DNA of 64,000 nt from an uncultured Flavobacteriales bacterium (GCA_913055685.1 CAJXKC010000001.1:868001-932000), one strand, 5' to 3'. Shown: positions 24,829-33,819, counted from the first letter of the stretch. The notes: a model not told the origin generated them from the sequence alone. Program-made: numbers and translations.

Positions 24829-25501
24829 ATGCCTTTCCGGCGATGCAGATTACGAATTCGCCTTTCGGCTGATGCTCTTCAGCGTAAGCTTGCAGTTCCT
24901 CGAGGCTACCGCGGCGGGTTTCCTCGAATTTCTTGGAAATTTCTCGACTGTAAGAAGCTTGCCTTTCCGGGCCTAAATAGGCGGCTAAATCTTTAAAGGT
25001 GCGCGCCAATCGATGCGGAGATTCATAAACAATAATGGTGCGTTCTTCTTCAGCCAACTTCTTCAGCTTAGTTTGACGGCCCTTCTTCACCGGTAAAAAG
25101 CCTTCAAAAACGAAATTATGTGCCGCAAGGCCGCTGTTAACTAAGGCCGGTACAAATGCGGTTGCCCCGGGAAAAGTTTGTACCTCAATACCATTGTCAA
25201 TCGCCGCTCGCACCATTAAATAGCCGGGGTCTGATATGGCCGGTGTGCCTGCATCGCTAATCAATGCGATATCCTGCCCCGCCTTTAAGGCTTCCACAAA
25301 CTGCCCCACCACCTTATGCTCATTGTGCATATGGAAGGGACGCAGATTGGCATCTATTTCGAAGTGCTTTAAAAGTTTACCGCTGGTACGGGTGTCCTCA
25401 GCTAAAACCAAGTCCACTTCCTTTAAAGTTCGAATGGCGCGAAAACTCATGTCTTCCAAATTGCCAATAGGCGTGGCTACTATGTATAATTTACCTGCCA
25501 T
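24827..25501 (-). CDS. rsmI: 16S rRNA (cytidine1402-2'-O)-methyltransferase
   Basis: The 224-residue SAM-dependent tetrapyrrole-methylase-fold enzyme has LYIVATPIGNLEDMSFRAI, LAEDTRTSGKLL, LISDAGTPAISDPG and VFEGFLPVKKGRQ, all RsmI signatures. It 2'-O-methylates C1402 in the ribosomal decoding centre. The protein is shorter than the E. coli form (about 286 residues) because the C-terminal extension is missing, as is common in this phylum. It directly abuts the ATL gene on the same strand. Confidence 0.95.
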   Translation of the reverse strand: MAGKLYIVATPIGNLEDMSFRAIRTLKEVDLVLAEDTRTSGKLLKHFEIDANLRPFHMHNEHKVVGQFVEALKAGQDIALISDAGTPAISDPGYLMVRAAIDNGIEVQTFPGATAFVPALVNSGLAAHNFVFEGFLPVKKGRQTKLKKLAEEERTIIVYESPHRLARTFKDLAAYLGPERQASYSREISKKFEETRRGSLEELQAYAEEHQPKGEFVICIAGKA

Positions 25502-25837
25502 TTAATATTTCTCGGGATCCAAATGATCGGCCGGATTCCAAAAGTACGTTTCAAAATTTTGAACCTGGTCATTCGCCACTGGAACTCCTTCATTTTCTAA
25601 AAGTTCTTGCATGAGCGTCGAGCCACCAAAATAATGCTTACCGCTTAGCATTCCCAATCTGTTTACCACTCGGTGGGCGGGAACACCTTCTTTGCCAATG
25701 CTGGCATTCATGGCATAGCCGACCATTCGAGCACTTCGTGCTGCGCCAAGGAATTTGGCAATCGCCCCATAGGAGCTTACTCGGCCGGCGGGAATTTGAC
25801 GGCAGACTTCATGCACTCTGTCGAAGAAATCACTCAA
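25502..25837 (-). CDS. Alkyltransferase-like (ATL) DNA-binding protein
   Basis: The 111-residue protein matches the MGMT/ATL C-terminal DNA-binding domain: VCRQIPAGRVSSYGAIAKFLG, SARMVGYAMNAS, PAHRVVNRLGMLSG. The reactive Cys of the PCHRV motif is Ala (A54), so it cannot accept alkyl groups. Such ATL proteins flip out O6-alkylguanine and hand it to nucleotide excision repair. The frame has no usable ATG; TTG 25837 is the only start before the domain. It overlaps trmB by 8 bases and abuts rsmI, so these three form one operon. Confidence 0.88.
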   Translation of the reverse strand: MSDFFDRVHEVCRQIPAGRVSSYGAIAKFLGAARSARMVGYAMNASIGKEGVPAHRVVNRLGMLSGKHYFGGSTLMQELLENEGVPVANDQVQNFETYFWNPADHLDPEKY

Positions 25838-26504
25838 GGCGGAAGCGTAAATAGGTTATGCTTTTTCCTTTGCCTCTAAATAGCATTTCGTAATGCGTCT
25901 GTACCTCATGCAGTATGGGCTCCTGACCTTGCTTCAATTGCTTATCGATGTCGTAGAAGCACTTCTCGATAGGGTAGTTTAGGGCTTGAAGAATGCCGAT
26001 GGTGTAGCCGTGTAAAAACTCGCTATCCGTTTTTAAATGCATTAGCCCGGCGGGCTGTAAAATCTCTTTGTAGCGATTTAAAAAATCGGGATGCGTAAGC
26101 CGGTGCTTTATCCGTTCATGTTTTATTTGTGGGTCGGGAAAGGTGATCCATATTTCTGAAATTTCGCCCGGCGCAAAGCACTTATCGATCAATTCAATTT
26201 GGGCACGCAAGAAGGCCACATTATTCAGTTCATTATCGCGTGCTTCGGTGGCACCATACCAAATGCGTGCCCCTTTAATATCTACGCCAATGTAATTCAC
26301 CTCCGGATTGCGGCGAGCCATGGCTACCGTGTACTCACCTTTGCCGCATCCTAATTCCAAAACAATCGGATTAGAGTTGCCGAACATTTCCTGAGCCCAT
26401 TTACCTGCTAAAGCTAAGCCTGCTAAGGCCTCGTCGCGACTGGGTTCCACCACGTGGCGCATTTCTGCATTTTCCTTAAACCGAATTAGTTTTTTTCTTG
26501 CCAT
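25830..26504 (-). CDS. trmB: tRNA (guanine-N7-)-methyltransferase
   Basis: The 224-residue class I methyltransferase has the SAM motif LELGCGKGEYTVAMA, VDIKGARIW, and TFPDPQIKHERIKHRL, which is the TrmB substrate region (PDP-KxRH type). It forms m7G46 in tRNA variable loops. The start is ATG 26504 and it leads the operon with the ATL protein and rsmI. The adjacent FLHGYTIGILQAL segment is consistent with the family C terminus. Confidence 0.95.
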   Translation of the reverse strand: MARKKLIRFKENAEMRHVVEPSRDEALAGLALAGKWAQEMFGNSNPIVLELGCGKGEYTVAMARRNPEVNYIGVDIKGARIWYGATEARDNELNNVAFLRAQIELIDKCFAPGEISEIWITFPDPQIKHERIKHRLTHPDFLNRYKEILQPAGLMHLKTDSEFLHGYTIGILQALNYPIEKCFYDIDKQLKQGQEPILHEVQTHYEMLFRGKGKSITYLRFRLE

Positions 26505-26543
26505 GGGGCAAAATTAATTCATTGCATTTCAGAACTTGCGACT

Positions 26544-27572
26544 ATGGCAAAAAGAATCCTTTTTGGGGTGTTGAATTGGGGGCTCGGGCATGCGAGTCGC
26601 AGCGGTTTACTAATCCGTAGACTGGTATCCGAAGGATTTGAACCCGTATTAGCTTCCGACGGACTAGCCTTGGAGTACTTGAGAAGAGAGTTTCCTAACT
26701 TAGAAAGTCGCGAATTACCACCCTATGAAGTGCGGTATAGTAAGGGTAGCAACCAATGGCCTAAATTATTGGCTGCCCTTCCTAGTTTGGCTAAGGCAGC
26801 GGCAAAGGAAAAAGCATTAGTAGAATATTGGTTCGAGGCCGATGGTTTTGAGGGGGTTATTTCCGATAACCGCTTAGGTTTCTATCACAAGGCGCGTCCA
26901 TCAGTTTACATTAGTCACCAGTTAGCCCCGCAAGCAGGAATTTTTACAGCCGTCGCCAAAAGACTTCACGCTTCTTATTACACCAATTTTAATGAAATTT
27001 GGGTACCCGATACGCCACTATCTACCCTTAGCGGTAAGCTAAGTAAAGCAAAGGTCGGAGGACTTCGCTACATCGGTCCCTTATCGGCCTTAAAGCCTAA
27101 GGAAGGTAAGCAGAATAAGATCTTGGTAGTGCTAAGTGGACCAGAGCCGCAGCGAAGTATTTTGGAAGCAGATATTTTAAATCAGGCGGAAGCATTAAAG
27201 GAGGACTTGGTGGTAGTACGTGGCACTAATTTAGCCTGTGATTCACGCTATCAGAAGAGCTATAAAATTTATGATTTCCTCGGAGCAGAGGATTTATCAA
27301 AATTGATAAATGAGGCCAAATTGGTGATATCGCGCAGCGGCTACAGCTCCATAATGGACTATTATCATTTAGGTAAGCGGGCGCTTTTAGTTCCTACTCC
27401 GGGCCAAAGTGAACAGGAGTACTTAGCGAAGTCCCTTATGAAAAAGGGGTATTTCCATGCCGTTGCGCAGAAAGACTTGGATTTGGAAAGGGATATTGAA
27501 AAAAGCCTTGCCTATCCCGAACTTGAAGCTCAGCCAATAGTACTAGCCGACGATTTGTTTAGGCTTTTTTAA
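26544..27572 (+). CDS. Glycosyltransferase of the GT28/MurG-like type
   Basis: The 342-residue GT-B fold protein has an N-terminal glycine-rich loop (GVLNWGLGHASRSGLLIRRL). Its C-terminal nucleotide-sugar site is RSGYSSIMDYYHLGKRALLVPTPGQSEQEYL, like the donor loop of MurG and related enzymes. Acceptor and donor are not identifiable. Relatives are annotated as teichoic-acid-like or uncharacterised glycosyltransferases. Its end overlaps the convergent histidine kinase gene by 14 bases. Confidence 0.8.
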   Translation: MAKRILFGVLNWGLGHASRSGLLIRRLVSEGFEPVLASDGLALEYLRREFPNLESRELPPYEVRYSKGSNQWPKLLAALPSLAKAAAKEKALVEYWFEADGFEGVISDNRLGFYHKARPSVYISHQLAPQAGIFTAVAKRLHASYYTNFNEIWVPDTPLSTLSGKLSKAKVGGLRYIGPLSALKPKEGKQNKILVVLSGPEPQRSILEADILNQAEALKEDLVVVRGTNLACDSRYQKSYKIYDFLGAEDLSKLINEAKLVISRSGYSSIMDYYHLGKRALLVPTPGQSEQEYLAKSLMKKGYFHAVAQKDLDLERDIEKSLAYPELEAQPIVLADDLFRLF

Positions 27573-28605
27573 GGGTGAAGGAAAAGGTAGAGCCCTGGTC
27601 TTCACTACTACGCACATTAATAGTTTGCTTATGCGCCTCGATGATGTGCTTTACAATGGATAGTCCCAAACCAGTGCCCCCTGCATCTCTGCTGCGGCTT
27701 TTGTCTACCCGGTAAAAGCGTTCAAAAACTCGTGGGAGATCGGCTTGCGGAATACCCACGCCATCGTCGCTAATTTCAATGAGGATATGTGCATCCATGT
27801 CAAAAAAACGCACTTCGACCATGCCTTTTTCGCGTCCGTATTTTACCGCATTACCAATGAGGTTAATAAGAACCTGCTCAATCTTTGAGCGATCGGCACT
27901 TACCCAAACTGGTCGGTCATTTTCCTTACGGGTTTTAAACTCTATTTTTTTCTTTTTGCCATTGTCTTCGAGCAATTCGTAAACGTCTTCCACCAGTTCA
28001 ACGATATCGAAACGGCCATAATTCACTTGCACGCGATCCGATTCTAGGGCGGAAATAACCTCGAGATCTTCGATGATATTAATCATCCGGTCTACCGACT
28101 TATTAGCCCTTTTTAAATAGCGGCGGTTTATCTCCTTGTCGTCTATTGCTCCGTCTAACAGGGTGAGCAGGTAGCCTTGAATATTGAAAATGGGCGTTTT
28201 TAATTCATGAGAAATATTGCCGATAAATTCCCGACGAAAGTTTTCACGCTCCCTTAATTCAGCAATTTCATTACGGTTTTGGGTGGCCCATTCCGAAACT
28301 TCCTTGGTAACAAGATCGAGATCGGTTGAACGTGCTAATTCATCCTCATCGCGTTCATTACCAATTTTAAGTTCATGAATGTTCTTGTAGATGATCTTAA
28401 CCTTGCTGTATACGAATTGCTCAACCCCAATGCGAATCAAGAAATAGGAGACAAGCGCTATAAAGGTGCTAATAGACAGGGGTAAATAATCGGGTACCCC
28501 TTCCTTTACCAGTACTGCCTTAAAGGCACTAAGGGCAGCAAAGGATATTCCTCCGATTAATATCGAGAGAACAAAGGCTAATGTTCCGGGGCGGTCAAAT
28601 CGCAT
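27559..28605 (-). CDS. PhoR-like sensor histidine kinase
   Basis: The 348-residue kinase has two N-terminal membrane helices with a short external loop, a linker (KIIYKNIHELKIGNE, HAMP-like), HisKA with ISHELKTPIFNIQGYLL (His133), N-box NLIGNAVKYG, G1 DDGVGIP and G2 GGTGLGLSIVKHIIEAH. The layout without a large sensor domain is the one usual for Bacteroidota PhoR homologues, which depend on Pst/PhoU for input. It overlaps the regulator gene by one base (TAATG), so the two form a cognate pair. The phosphate role is inferred from similarity and the Na/Pi transporter nearby. Confidence 0.88.
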   Translation of the reverse strand: MRFDRPGTLAFVLSILIGGISFAALSAFKAVLVKEGVPDYLPLSISTFIALVSYFLIRIGVEQFVYSKVKIIYKNIHELKIGNERDEDELARSTDLDLVTKEVSEWATQNRNEIAELRERENFRREFIGNISHELKTPIFNIQGYLLTLLDGAIDDKEINRRYLKRANKSVDRMINIIEDLEVISALESDRVQVNYGRFDIVELVEDVYELLEDNGKKKKIEFKTRKENDRPVWVSADRSKIEQVLINLIGNAVKYGREKGMVEVRFFDMDAHILIEISDDGVGIPQADLPRVFERFYRVDKSRSRDAGGTGLGLSIVKHIIEAHKQTINVRSSEDQGSTFSFTLKKA

Positions 28606-29291
28606 TATGCTTCAAATTTGTAGCCTACGCCTTTTACGGTTTTAATGTATTTATCGCCGATTTTTTCGCGCAGTTTACGGATGTGTACATCAATGGTTCG
28701 GCCACCGACAACCACCTCGTTGCCCCAGATTTTATCTAGTATTTCATCGCGGTGAAATACCTTGCCGGGACGAGAAATTAGCAGACTCAATAATTCAAAC
28801 TCCTTACGGGGTAGGTCTAGCTTTTTTCCCTTATAACTCACCTGGTATTTATCTAGGTCGATACTCAGGTTACCAAATTCTTGGATGCTATCACTGGCTT
28901 TGCTATTCTGACCATAACGGCGTAATAAGGCTTTGATGCGACTAATCAAAACCTTAGGCTTTATAGGTTTTGTGATATAATCATCGGCTCCAGCGTCGAA
29001 GCCGGCCACCTGCGAATAATCTTCGCCTCTGGCGGTTAAAAAGGCCACTAGGGTGTCTTCAAGTTCGCTGGTATTACGTATTTGATCACAGGTCTCAATG
29101 CCGTCCATTCCCGGCATCATTACATCTAATAATATAAGGTGTGGTTTTTCCTTTTTCGCTTTTTTAAGACCCTCCTCGCCATTGGGGGCGGTGGAAACGT
29201 TAAAACCTTCTTTTTTGAGATTATAGCTTACAAACTCCAATATATCGGGTTCGTCGTCTACTAGTAATAATCGATAATCGCTGTTGTTCAT
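28605..29291 (-). CDS. PhoB/OmpR-type response regulator
   Basis: ATG 29291 gives MNNSDYRLLLVDDEPDILEF and 228 residues; the longer track start is less likely. The receiver domain has D12/D13, acceptor D56 in LLDVMMPGMDG, T in FLTARG and K in ITKPIKP. A winged-helix DNA-binding domain follows, with LDLPRKEFELLSLLISRPGKVFHRDEIL and a GGRTIDVHIRKLREKIGD recognition helix. It should bind direct repeats with an 11-base period. Just upstream lie several CTTAACA repeats, so autoregulation and control of the divergent operon are likely. Confidence 0.92.
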   Translation of the reverse strand: MNNSDYRLLLVDDEPDILEFVSYNLKKEGFNVSTAPNGEEGLKKAKKEKPHLILLDVMMPGMDGIETCDQIRNTSELEDTLVAFLTARGEDYSQVAGFDAGADDYITKPIKPKVLISRIKALLRRYGQNSKASDSIQEFGNLSIDLDKYQVSYKGKKLDLPRKEFELLSLLISRPGKVFHRDEILDKIWGNEVVVGGRTIDVHIRKLREKIGDKYIKTVKGVGYKFEA

Positions 29292-29315
29292 ATTGCGCTG
29301 ATTGGCTTGATGGGT

Positions 29316-29356
29316 CAAAAATAGCTATTAAGCCTATGGTCTTAACCCACTTAACA
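29316..29356 (-). promoter_or_regulatory. Promoter of the PhoB-like regulator with half-sites
   Basis: On the minus strand TATTTTTG (29323-29316) is a good -7 box, about 25 bases before ATG 29291. Upstream lie CTTAACC (29341-29347) and CTTAACA (29350-29356), read on the plus strand, at the position where a -33 or activator site is expected. GTTAAAT (29361) follows at 11-base spacing. Confidence 0.45.
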
Positions 29357-29428
29357 ATTCGTTAAATTAAAATAATCAAGGAGATAACACAATTATCATT
29401 CTTAAGTAATTCATTTGCAGGGATTAGC

Positions 29429-29459
29429 GAATGTTAAGACTTAACATTCGGTTTTTTTT
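29429..29459 (+). terminator. Palindrome with T-run in the phoB-lipoprotein gap
   Basis: GAATGTTAAG-A-CTTAACATTC is a perfect inverted repeat, extended by one more C-G pair, and is followed by GG and eight T. It can act as a plus-strand terminator. Its half-site is the same CTTAACA as the nearby repeats, so it could equally be a regulator site; sequence alone does not decide. Confidence 0.45.
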
Positions 29460-29485
29460 AAAGCCCTCTGGTTTCTTCAAACTGG

Positions 29486-29520
29486 CTTAACACCGACTTA
29501 ACAAAACCCCCTTTCCTTTG
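29486..29520 (+). promoter_or_regulatory. PHO-box-like repeat and -7 element before the lipoprotein-receptor operon
   Basis: Two identical CTTAACA units (29486-29492, 29497-29503) are separated by CCGA, a period of 11 as in PhoB boxes. TTCCTTTG (29513-29520) is the likely -7 box, 20 bases from the first unit, so the repeat takes the -33 place. Direct PhoB-type activation is inferred. Confidence 0.55.
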
Positions 29521-29548
29521 CCGGCAACAAATAACATTTATTTCTCCG

Positions 29549-30742
29549 ATGAAAAAATTTAGAATTTTAACCATGGCTGCCATTGCCGCTTTCGCTCTTA
29601 CTTCTTGTGGGGACGACAATGATGGTGATACTACCCAGCCTGAAGACACTGTACTTTCTGGTTCTTTAACTTCAGATCGTACCCTTACAAAAGACAACAT
29701 TTACACTTTAAGCGGTCGTTATATCGTTGAAGGTGGAGCAACTTTAACCATCGAAGCCGGTACTATTATTAAGGCCGAGCAAGGAACAGGAGCTTCTGCT
29801 TCTGCACTAATTGTAAGTCGTGATGGTATGATTAATGCTCAGGGTACTGCTACCGAGCCAATTATCTTTACCTCAGTTGCCGATCAAATTACTCAGGGTC
29901 AAATTGTATCTCCTAACTTAACTCCTTCTACTAACGGTCTTTGGGGTGGTGTTATCATCTTAGGAGAAGCGCCTATTTCTGCCCAGAACGCTAATGGTGA
30001 CGATGTAGTTGAATTACAGATTGAAGGTATTCCTACTACTGTAAATGCGCTATACGGTGGTACCAATGGTGGCGATAATAGCGGTACATTCTCTTATGTA
30101 TCTATTCGTCATGGTGGTGCTAACATTGGTGATGGAAACGAAATCAATGGCCTTACTATGGGTGGCGTTGGTTCAGGTACCACAGTTAACAACATCGAAA
30201 TCGTAGCGAACCAGGATGATGGTATCGAGTGGTTCGGTGGTAATGTAAGCGTAAATAAGGTAGTAATCTGGAATGCAGGTGACGACGCTTTGGATACCGA
30301 CCAAGACTGGATTGGAACTTGTTCTGATTTCATCATCGTTACTCCTGACGGATCAGCCTTCGAATTAGACGGTCCTGAAGGAAGCACCAACCGTGGTACG
30401 CATCAGTTTGATAACGGTGTAGTATACGCTGGCTCAGCTATCTCCGATCTAGTAGATTGGGATGATAACACAAATGCTGGTCTTACTAATATATACTTCT
30501 ATGGAATTGACGCTTCTTATACCGATGGTATTTCTTCATTCGGTGGTGACGGAGCAGCAACTACTTCTGCTTGGGAATATACTCTACCTGCTGGTTTATC
30601 AGTAGATTCAGTATTCCAAGGTGTGCCAGCTAGCATCCTTACCGAAGTAGCTGAAAATGCAAATACTGTTGGTCCAGATGCAAGTGCCTTAGGGTGGACT
30701 TGGGCTGGAGCCTCTAACTCTTTATCTGCTATCGGATTGTAA
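29549..30742 (+). CDS. Beta-helix-like surface lipoprotein
   Basis: The 397-residue protein has a lipoprotein signal (MKKFRILTMAAIAAFALTSC, Cys20) and an acidic linker (GDDNDGDTTQPED). Repeated strands follow (YIVEGGATLTIEAGTIIKAE, INAQGTATEPIIFTS, VNNIEIVANQDDGIEWFGG, VSVNKVVIWNAGDDALDTD) that suggest a right-handed parallel beta-helix. No catalytic motif is recognised. It is followed by a terminator-like hairpin and then by a TonB-dependent receptor gene 87 bases on. The likely role is a surface partner of that receptor, possibly in capture of a phosphorus-containing ligand; this rests only on the PHO-box-like promoter and neighbours. Confidence 0.72.
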   Translation: MKKFRILTMAAIAAFALTSCGDDNDGDTTQPEDTVLSGSLTSDRTLTKDNIYTLSGRYIVEGGATLTIEAGTIIKAEQGTGASASALIVSRDGMINAQGTATEPIIFTSVADQITQGQIVSPNLTPSTNGLWGGVIILGEAPISAQNANGDDVVELQIEGIPTTVNALYGGTNGGDNSGTFSYVSIRHGGANIGDGNEINGLTMGGVGSGTTVNNIEIVANQDDGIEWFGGNVSVNKVVIWNAGDDALDTDQDWIGTCSDFIIVTPDGSAFELDGPEGSTNRGTHQFDNGVVYAGSAISDLVDWDDNTNAGLTNIYFYGIDASYTDGISSFGGDGAATTSAWEYTLPAGLSVDSVFQGVPASILTEVAENANTVGPDASALGWTWAGASNSLSAIGL

Positions 30743-30764
30743 TCTTACTAACATAGATTATCCC

Positions 30765-30794
30765 AAAGCTTGCCTCCCTCGGGGGCAAGCTTTT
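30765..30794 (+). terminator. Hairpin between the lipoprotein and receptor genes
   Basis: A 13-bp stem (AAAGCTTGCCTCC / GGGGGCAAGCTTT, one T-G pair, loop CTC) is followed by only a short T tail. It may be a partial terminator or an mRNA-stabilising end that makes the lipoprotein more abundant than the receptor. Confidence 0.65.
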
Positions 30795-30829
30795 GTACAT
30801 TTTAAATTTCATTTTTTTAGCGCTTTATC

Positions 30830-33709
30830 ATGAATTTCCTCAAACAAACAGTATCTGCTCTCTTGCTAGTCCTACCAGGACTTTTGTTGGCTCAAAAAGG
30901 TACAATCCGTGGTCAGGTGATCGACGGTGAGAACGGTGAGCCACTCTTCAGCGCCAACGCGGTGATTAAAGGGACGACCAATGGTACCACTACCGACTTT
31001 GACGGTAATTTCGAGCTTCGCGCGGAACCTGGAACCTATACACTGGAACTTAGCTTCATTGGGATGAGCAACCTGCTTATTACCGATGTGGTAGTTAAAT
31101 CGGGAGAAGTAACTGTTATTGATCCAGTGAAATTGGAACCAGCGAGTAGTCAGCTTGCAGAGGTGGTAATTACTTCCGAAGCAGTGCGCAACTCAGAAGC
31201 GGCCTTGGTAACTGTTAAGCGTAAGTCTACCAACCTAATGGACGGTGTGTCTGCGGCAAAACTTCGTAAAACGGGTGATTCCGATGCGGGTGATGCAGCC
31301 AAACGTGTAACCGGAGTTTCGGTAGAAGGTGGAAAATATGTTTATGTACGCGGACTCGGAGACCGCTACACTAAGACCATGCTGAATGGAGTAGATATTC
31401 CTGGCCTTGACCCGGATAAAAACTCCATGCAAATCGACATCTTTCCTACCAATTTGATTTCGAACCTATCGGTGTTAAAAAGTGGATTGGCAGAGTTGCC
31501 AGCCGACTTTACCGGAGGTGTGGTTAACATCGAGACGAAGGAATTTCCTACCAAGAAAATGTTGGATGTATCTATTGGTACTTCTTACAATCCAAGCATG
31601 CACTTTAATAGCAATTACCTAAGCTATGAAGGTGGTGCAACCGATTTCCTAGGCTTTGATGACGGTACCCGTGCCATGCCCAATGGCGATGGAACTGGGC
31701 CCATTCCCTTCTTTAATTCCAATAGCGAAGTAGAAGAGTTTAACAACAAGTTTAATCGGACTCTAGGTGCTACCAACTCTACCAGCTTGATGGATTACAA
31801 TTTGGGGCTTTCCATGGGAGATCAATACGTATTGGAAAATGGTAACAAATTGGGTTACATTTTCTCCGCTACTTACGATAACTCAAGAAGACTATACGAA
31901 GGCATTGAGTATGGCGAATGGCAGCGTTCTCGTTTTACCGATGAATACGAAATGGTAGAAGCTACTACTCAGACTGGTGTGCTTGCTGAAAACAGTGTTT
32001 TATTAGGAGCGCTTGGTGGTATTACCTACAAGACCCTGGCATCTAAATACAAGTTTACGGCGATGCACTTGCAGAATGCTATTTCAAAATCGGCGCAATT
32101 GGAAGTAACGGCCTTAGATGGTGCGGCCCAAGTATCCGATTACAATGCATTTTCGCATAACCTCGAGTTTAACCAACGTGGGGTTACCAATTTACTCTTT
32201 GCCGGTGAGCATTACATCGATGGTGGCGACTGGGAATTAGAGTGGAAAATTTCTCCGACCTTATCAACTATTCAGGATCCGGATATTCGCCGTACTCCTT
32301 TCTCAATAGACCGTGGAGATTCTACTTTTGACCCAGGTGAAGGTGGTCTGCCTAGCCGAATCTGGCGTTTCCTAAATGAGGTAAACCAAGTTTCTAAAGT
32401 AGACGTTCGTCGTCCACATGAGCTATTTAATGCGGATGCAAAATTGAAATTTGGTGTAAGCCATGTATTTAAATACCGTGATTACAGCATTTACCGCTTT
32501 AACTTGCAAAATTATGGAGCTTCTACCACTTATTCGGGAGATCCAAATGCAGTATTAACGTATGATGCTTTTTACCCCAATGGTGGCTTAGCCTATACAC
32601 CAGAATTGAATGTTGGAAAGGCAAACCCTAATGAGTATCAATCCAATATCAACAACTTTGGGGCATACATCTCCGAAGAGTTTGAACCAATTAAAGGTCT
32701 TAAAACAGTAGTAGGATTAAGAGCCGAGTTGTTCTTACAACGTCATACCGGTCGTGATCAAGTGGCAGCATTGAATCCGAATGACCCTAGTGGTAGAACT
32801 TTAGACAATGAGTTGGTTCTGGATGGGTTTAACCTTTTCCCCTCGGCTAACTTAATTTATGCCTTAAACGAGGATATGAACTTGCGTGGTTCTTTCTTCC
32901 GCTCTATTGCTCGTCCTTCTTTTAAGGAATTATCATTTGCCCAGATTTTAGACCCTATTTCTAACCGTACCTTTAATGGTGGCTTATTCCAATACGCCAA
33001 TTGGGATGGTAATTTAGAAGCTACCCTTATCAATAACTTCGATTTACGTTGGGAGTATTTTATCGGTGGCCCTGATATCGTTTCGGTGTCTGCTTTCTAC
33101 AAAGCTTTTGATAATCCGATCGAATTAGTGCGTATTCCTTCAGCTTTACGGGACTTCCAACCACGAAATGTTGGTAATGGTACCTTGTACGGAGTAGAAT
33201 TTGAGTTGCGTAAAAACCTAGGATTCTTGAAAGAAAGCTGGAGCAATTTTGCCTTCTCAGGTAACTTCACCTATACCTATTCACAAATTGATATGACTGA
33301 CGCTGAGTTTGACGCACGTAAATTTTCAGAACGTGATGGTCAGACGATCGAGCGTACTCGCGCTATGGCCGGGCAAGCGCCTTACATCGTAAACGCAGGA
33401 ATCAGTTATGATAATTCGGATAAAGGAATTAGCTCGGGTATCTTCTACAACGTGAAGGGACGCACTTTAGAGATTGTAGGTGGAAACTTAGCACCAGATA
33501 TTTATTCGGAGCCATTCCATAGCTTAAACTTCACCTTAAATAAATCCTTTGGTGAGGAGGGTAAATCTGCCATCAACATTAAGGTATCCAATATTTTAAA
33601 TGATGTGCGCGAGAGCTTATACCAAGCCTATGAGGCAACTCCGCAGGTGTTTAATCGCTTAAATCCAGGGACTGCGGTTTCAATAGGATATACTTATAGT
33701 TTTTATTAA
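30830..33709 (+). CDS. TonB-dependent receptor with carboxypeptidase-regulatory domain
   Basis: The 959-residue outer-membrane protein has a signal peptide ending LLLAQ, a carboxypeptidase-regulatory-like domain (about 23-105, GTIRGQVIDGENGEPL), and a plug (about 125-235, with VYVRGLGDRYTKTMLNG and ELPADFTGGVVNIETKEFP). A 22-strand-type barrel follows, with a C-terminal aromatic end (YTYSFY). The plug is of the RGLGDRYT type seen in large proteobacterial and Bacteroidota receptors, not the SusC type, and there is no SusD. Together with the lipoprotein upstream it forms a likely uptake pair. The ligand is unknown; phosphate esters are one inference from the regulator next door. Confidence 0.9.
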   Translation: MNFLKQTVSALLLVLPGLLLAQKGTIRGQVIDGENGEPLFSANAVIKGTTNGTTTDFDGNFELRAEPGTYTLELSFIGMSNLLITDVVVKSGEVTVIDPVKLEPASSQLAEVVITSEAVRNSEAALVTVKRKSTNLMDGVSAAKLRKTGDSDAGDAAKRVTGVSVEGGKYVYVRGLGDRYTKTMLNGVDIPGLDPDKNSMQIDIFPTNLISNLSVLKSGLAELPADFTGGVVNIETKEFPTKKMLDVSIGTSYNPSMHFNSNYLSYEGGATDFLGFDDGTRAMPNGDGTGPIPFFNSNSEVEEFNNKFNRTLGATNSTSLMDYNLGLSMGDQYVLENGNKLGYIFSATYDNSRRLYEGIEYGEWQRSRFTDEYEMVEATTQTGVLAENSVLLGALGGITYKTLASKYKFTAMHLQNAISKSAQLEVTALDGAAQVSDYNAFSHNLEFNQRGVTNLLFAGEHYIDGGDWELEWKISPTLSTIQDPDIRRTPFSIDRGDSTFDPGEGGLPSRIWRFLNEVNQVSKVDVRRPHELFNADAKLKFGVSHVFKYRDYSIYRFNLQNYGASTTYSGDPNAVLTYDAFYPNGGLAYTPELNVGKANPNEYQSNINNFGAYISEEFEPIKGLKTVVGLRAELFLQRHTGRDQVAALNPNDPSGRTLDNELVLDGFNLFPSANLIYALNEDMNLRGSFFRSIARPSFKELSFAQILDPISNRTFNGGLFQYANWDGNLEATLINNFDLRWEYFIGGPDIVSVSAFYKAFDNPIELVRIPSALRDFQPRNVGNGTLYGVEFELRKNLGFLKESWSNFAFSGNFTYTYSQIDMTDAEFDARKFSERDGQTIERTRAMAGQAPYIVNAGISYDNSDKGISSGIFYNVKGRTLEIVGGNLAPDIYSEPFHSLNFTLNKSFGEEGKSAINIKVSNILNDVRESLYQAYEATPQVFNRLNPGTAVSIGYTYSFY

Positions 33710-33765
33710 TTGATTCCTAGAAGTTTCTGTAAATTCGAGACTTAATTTTAAGACAATATAGAATT

Positions 33766-33796
33766 AAAGAAAGCTCAATCTCTTTGGGCTTTCTTT
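33766..33796 (+). terminator. Terminator-like hairpin after the receptor gene
   Basis: A 13-bp stem (AAAGAAAGCTCAA, loop TCTCT, TTGGGCTTTCTTT) lies 57 bases after the stop. The T-rich descending arm gives a weak U-tract. Confidence 0.7.
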
Positions 33797-33819
33797 GTCC
33801 TTAATCTAATCCCTGTACA

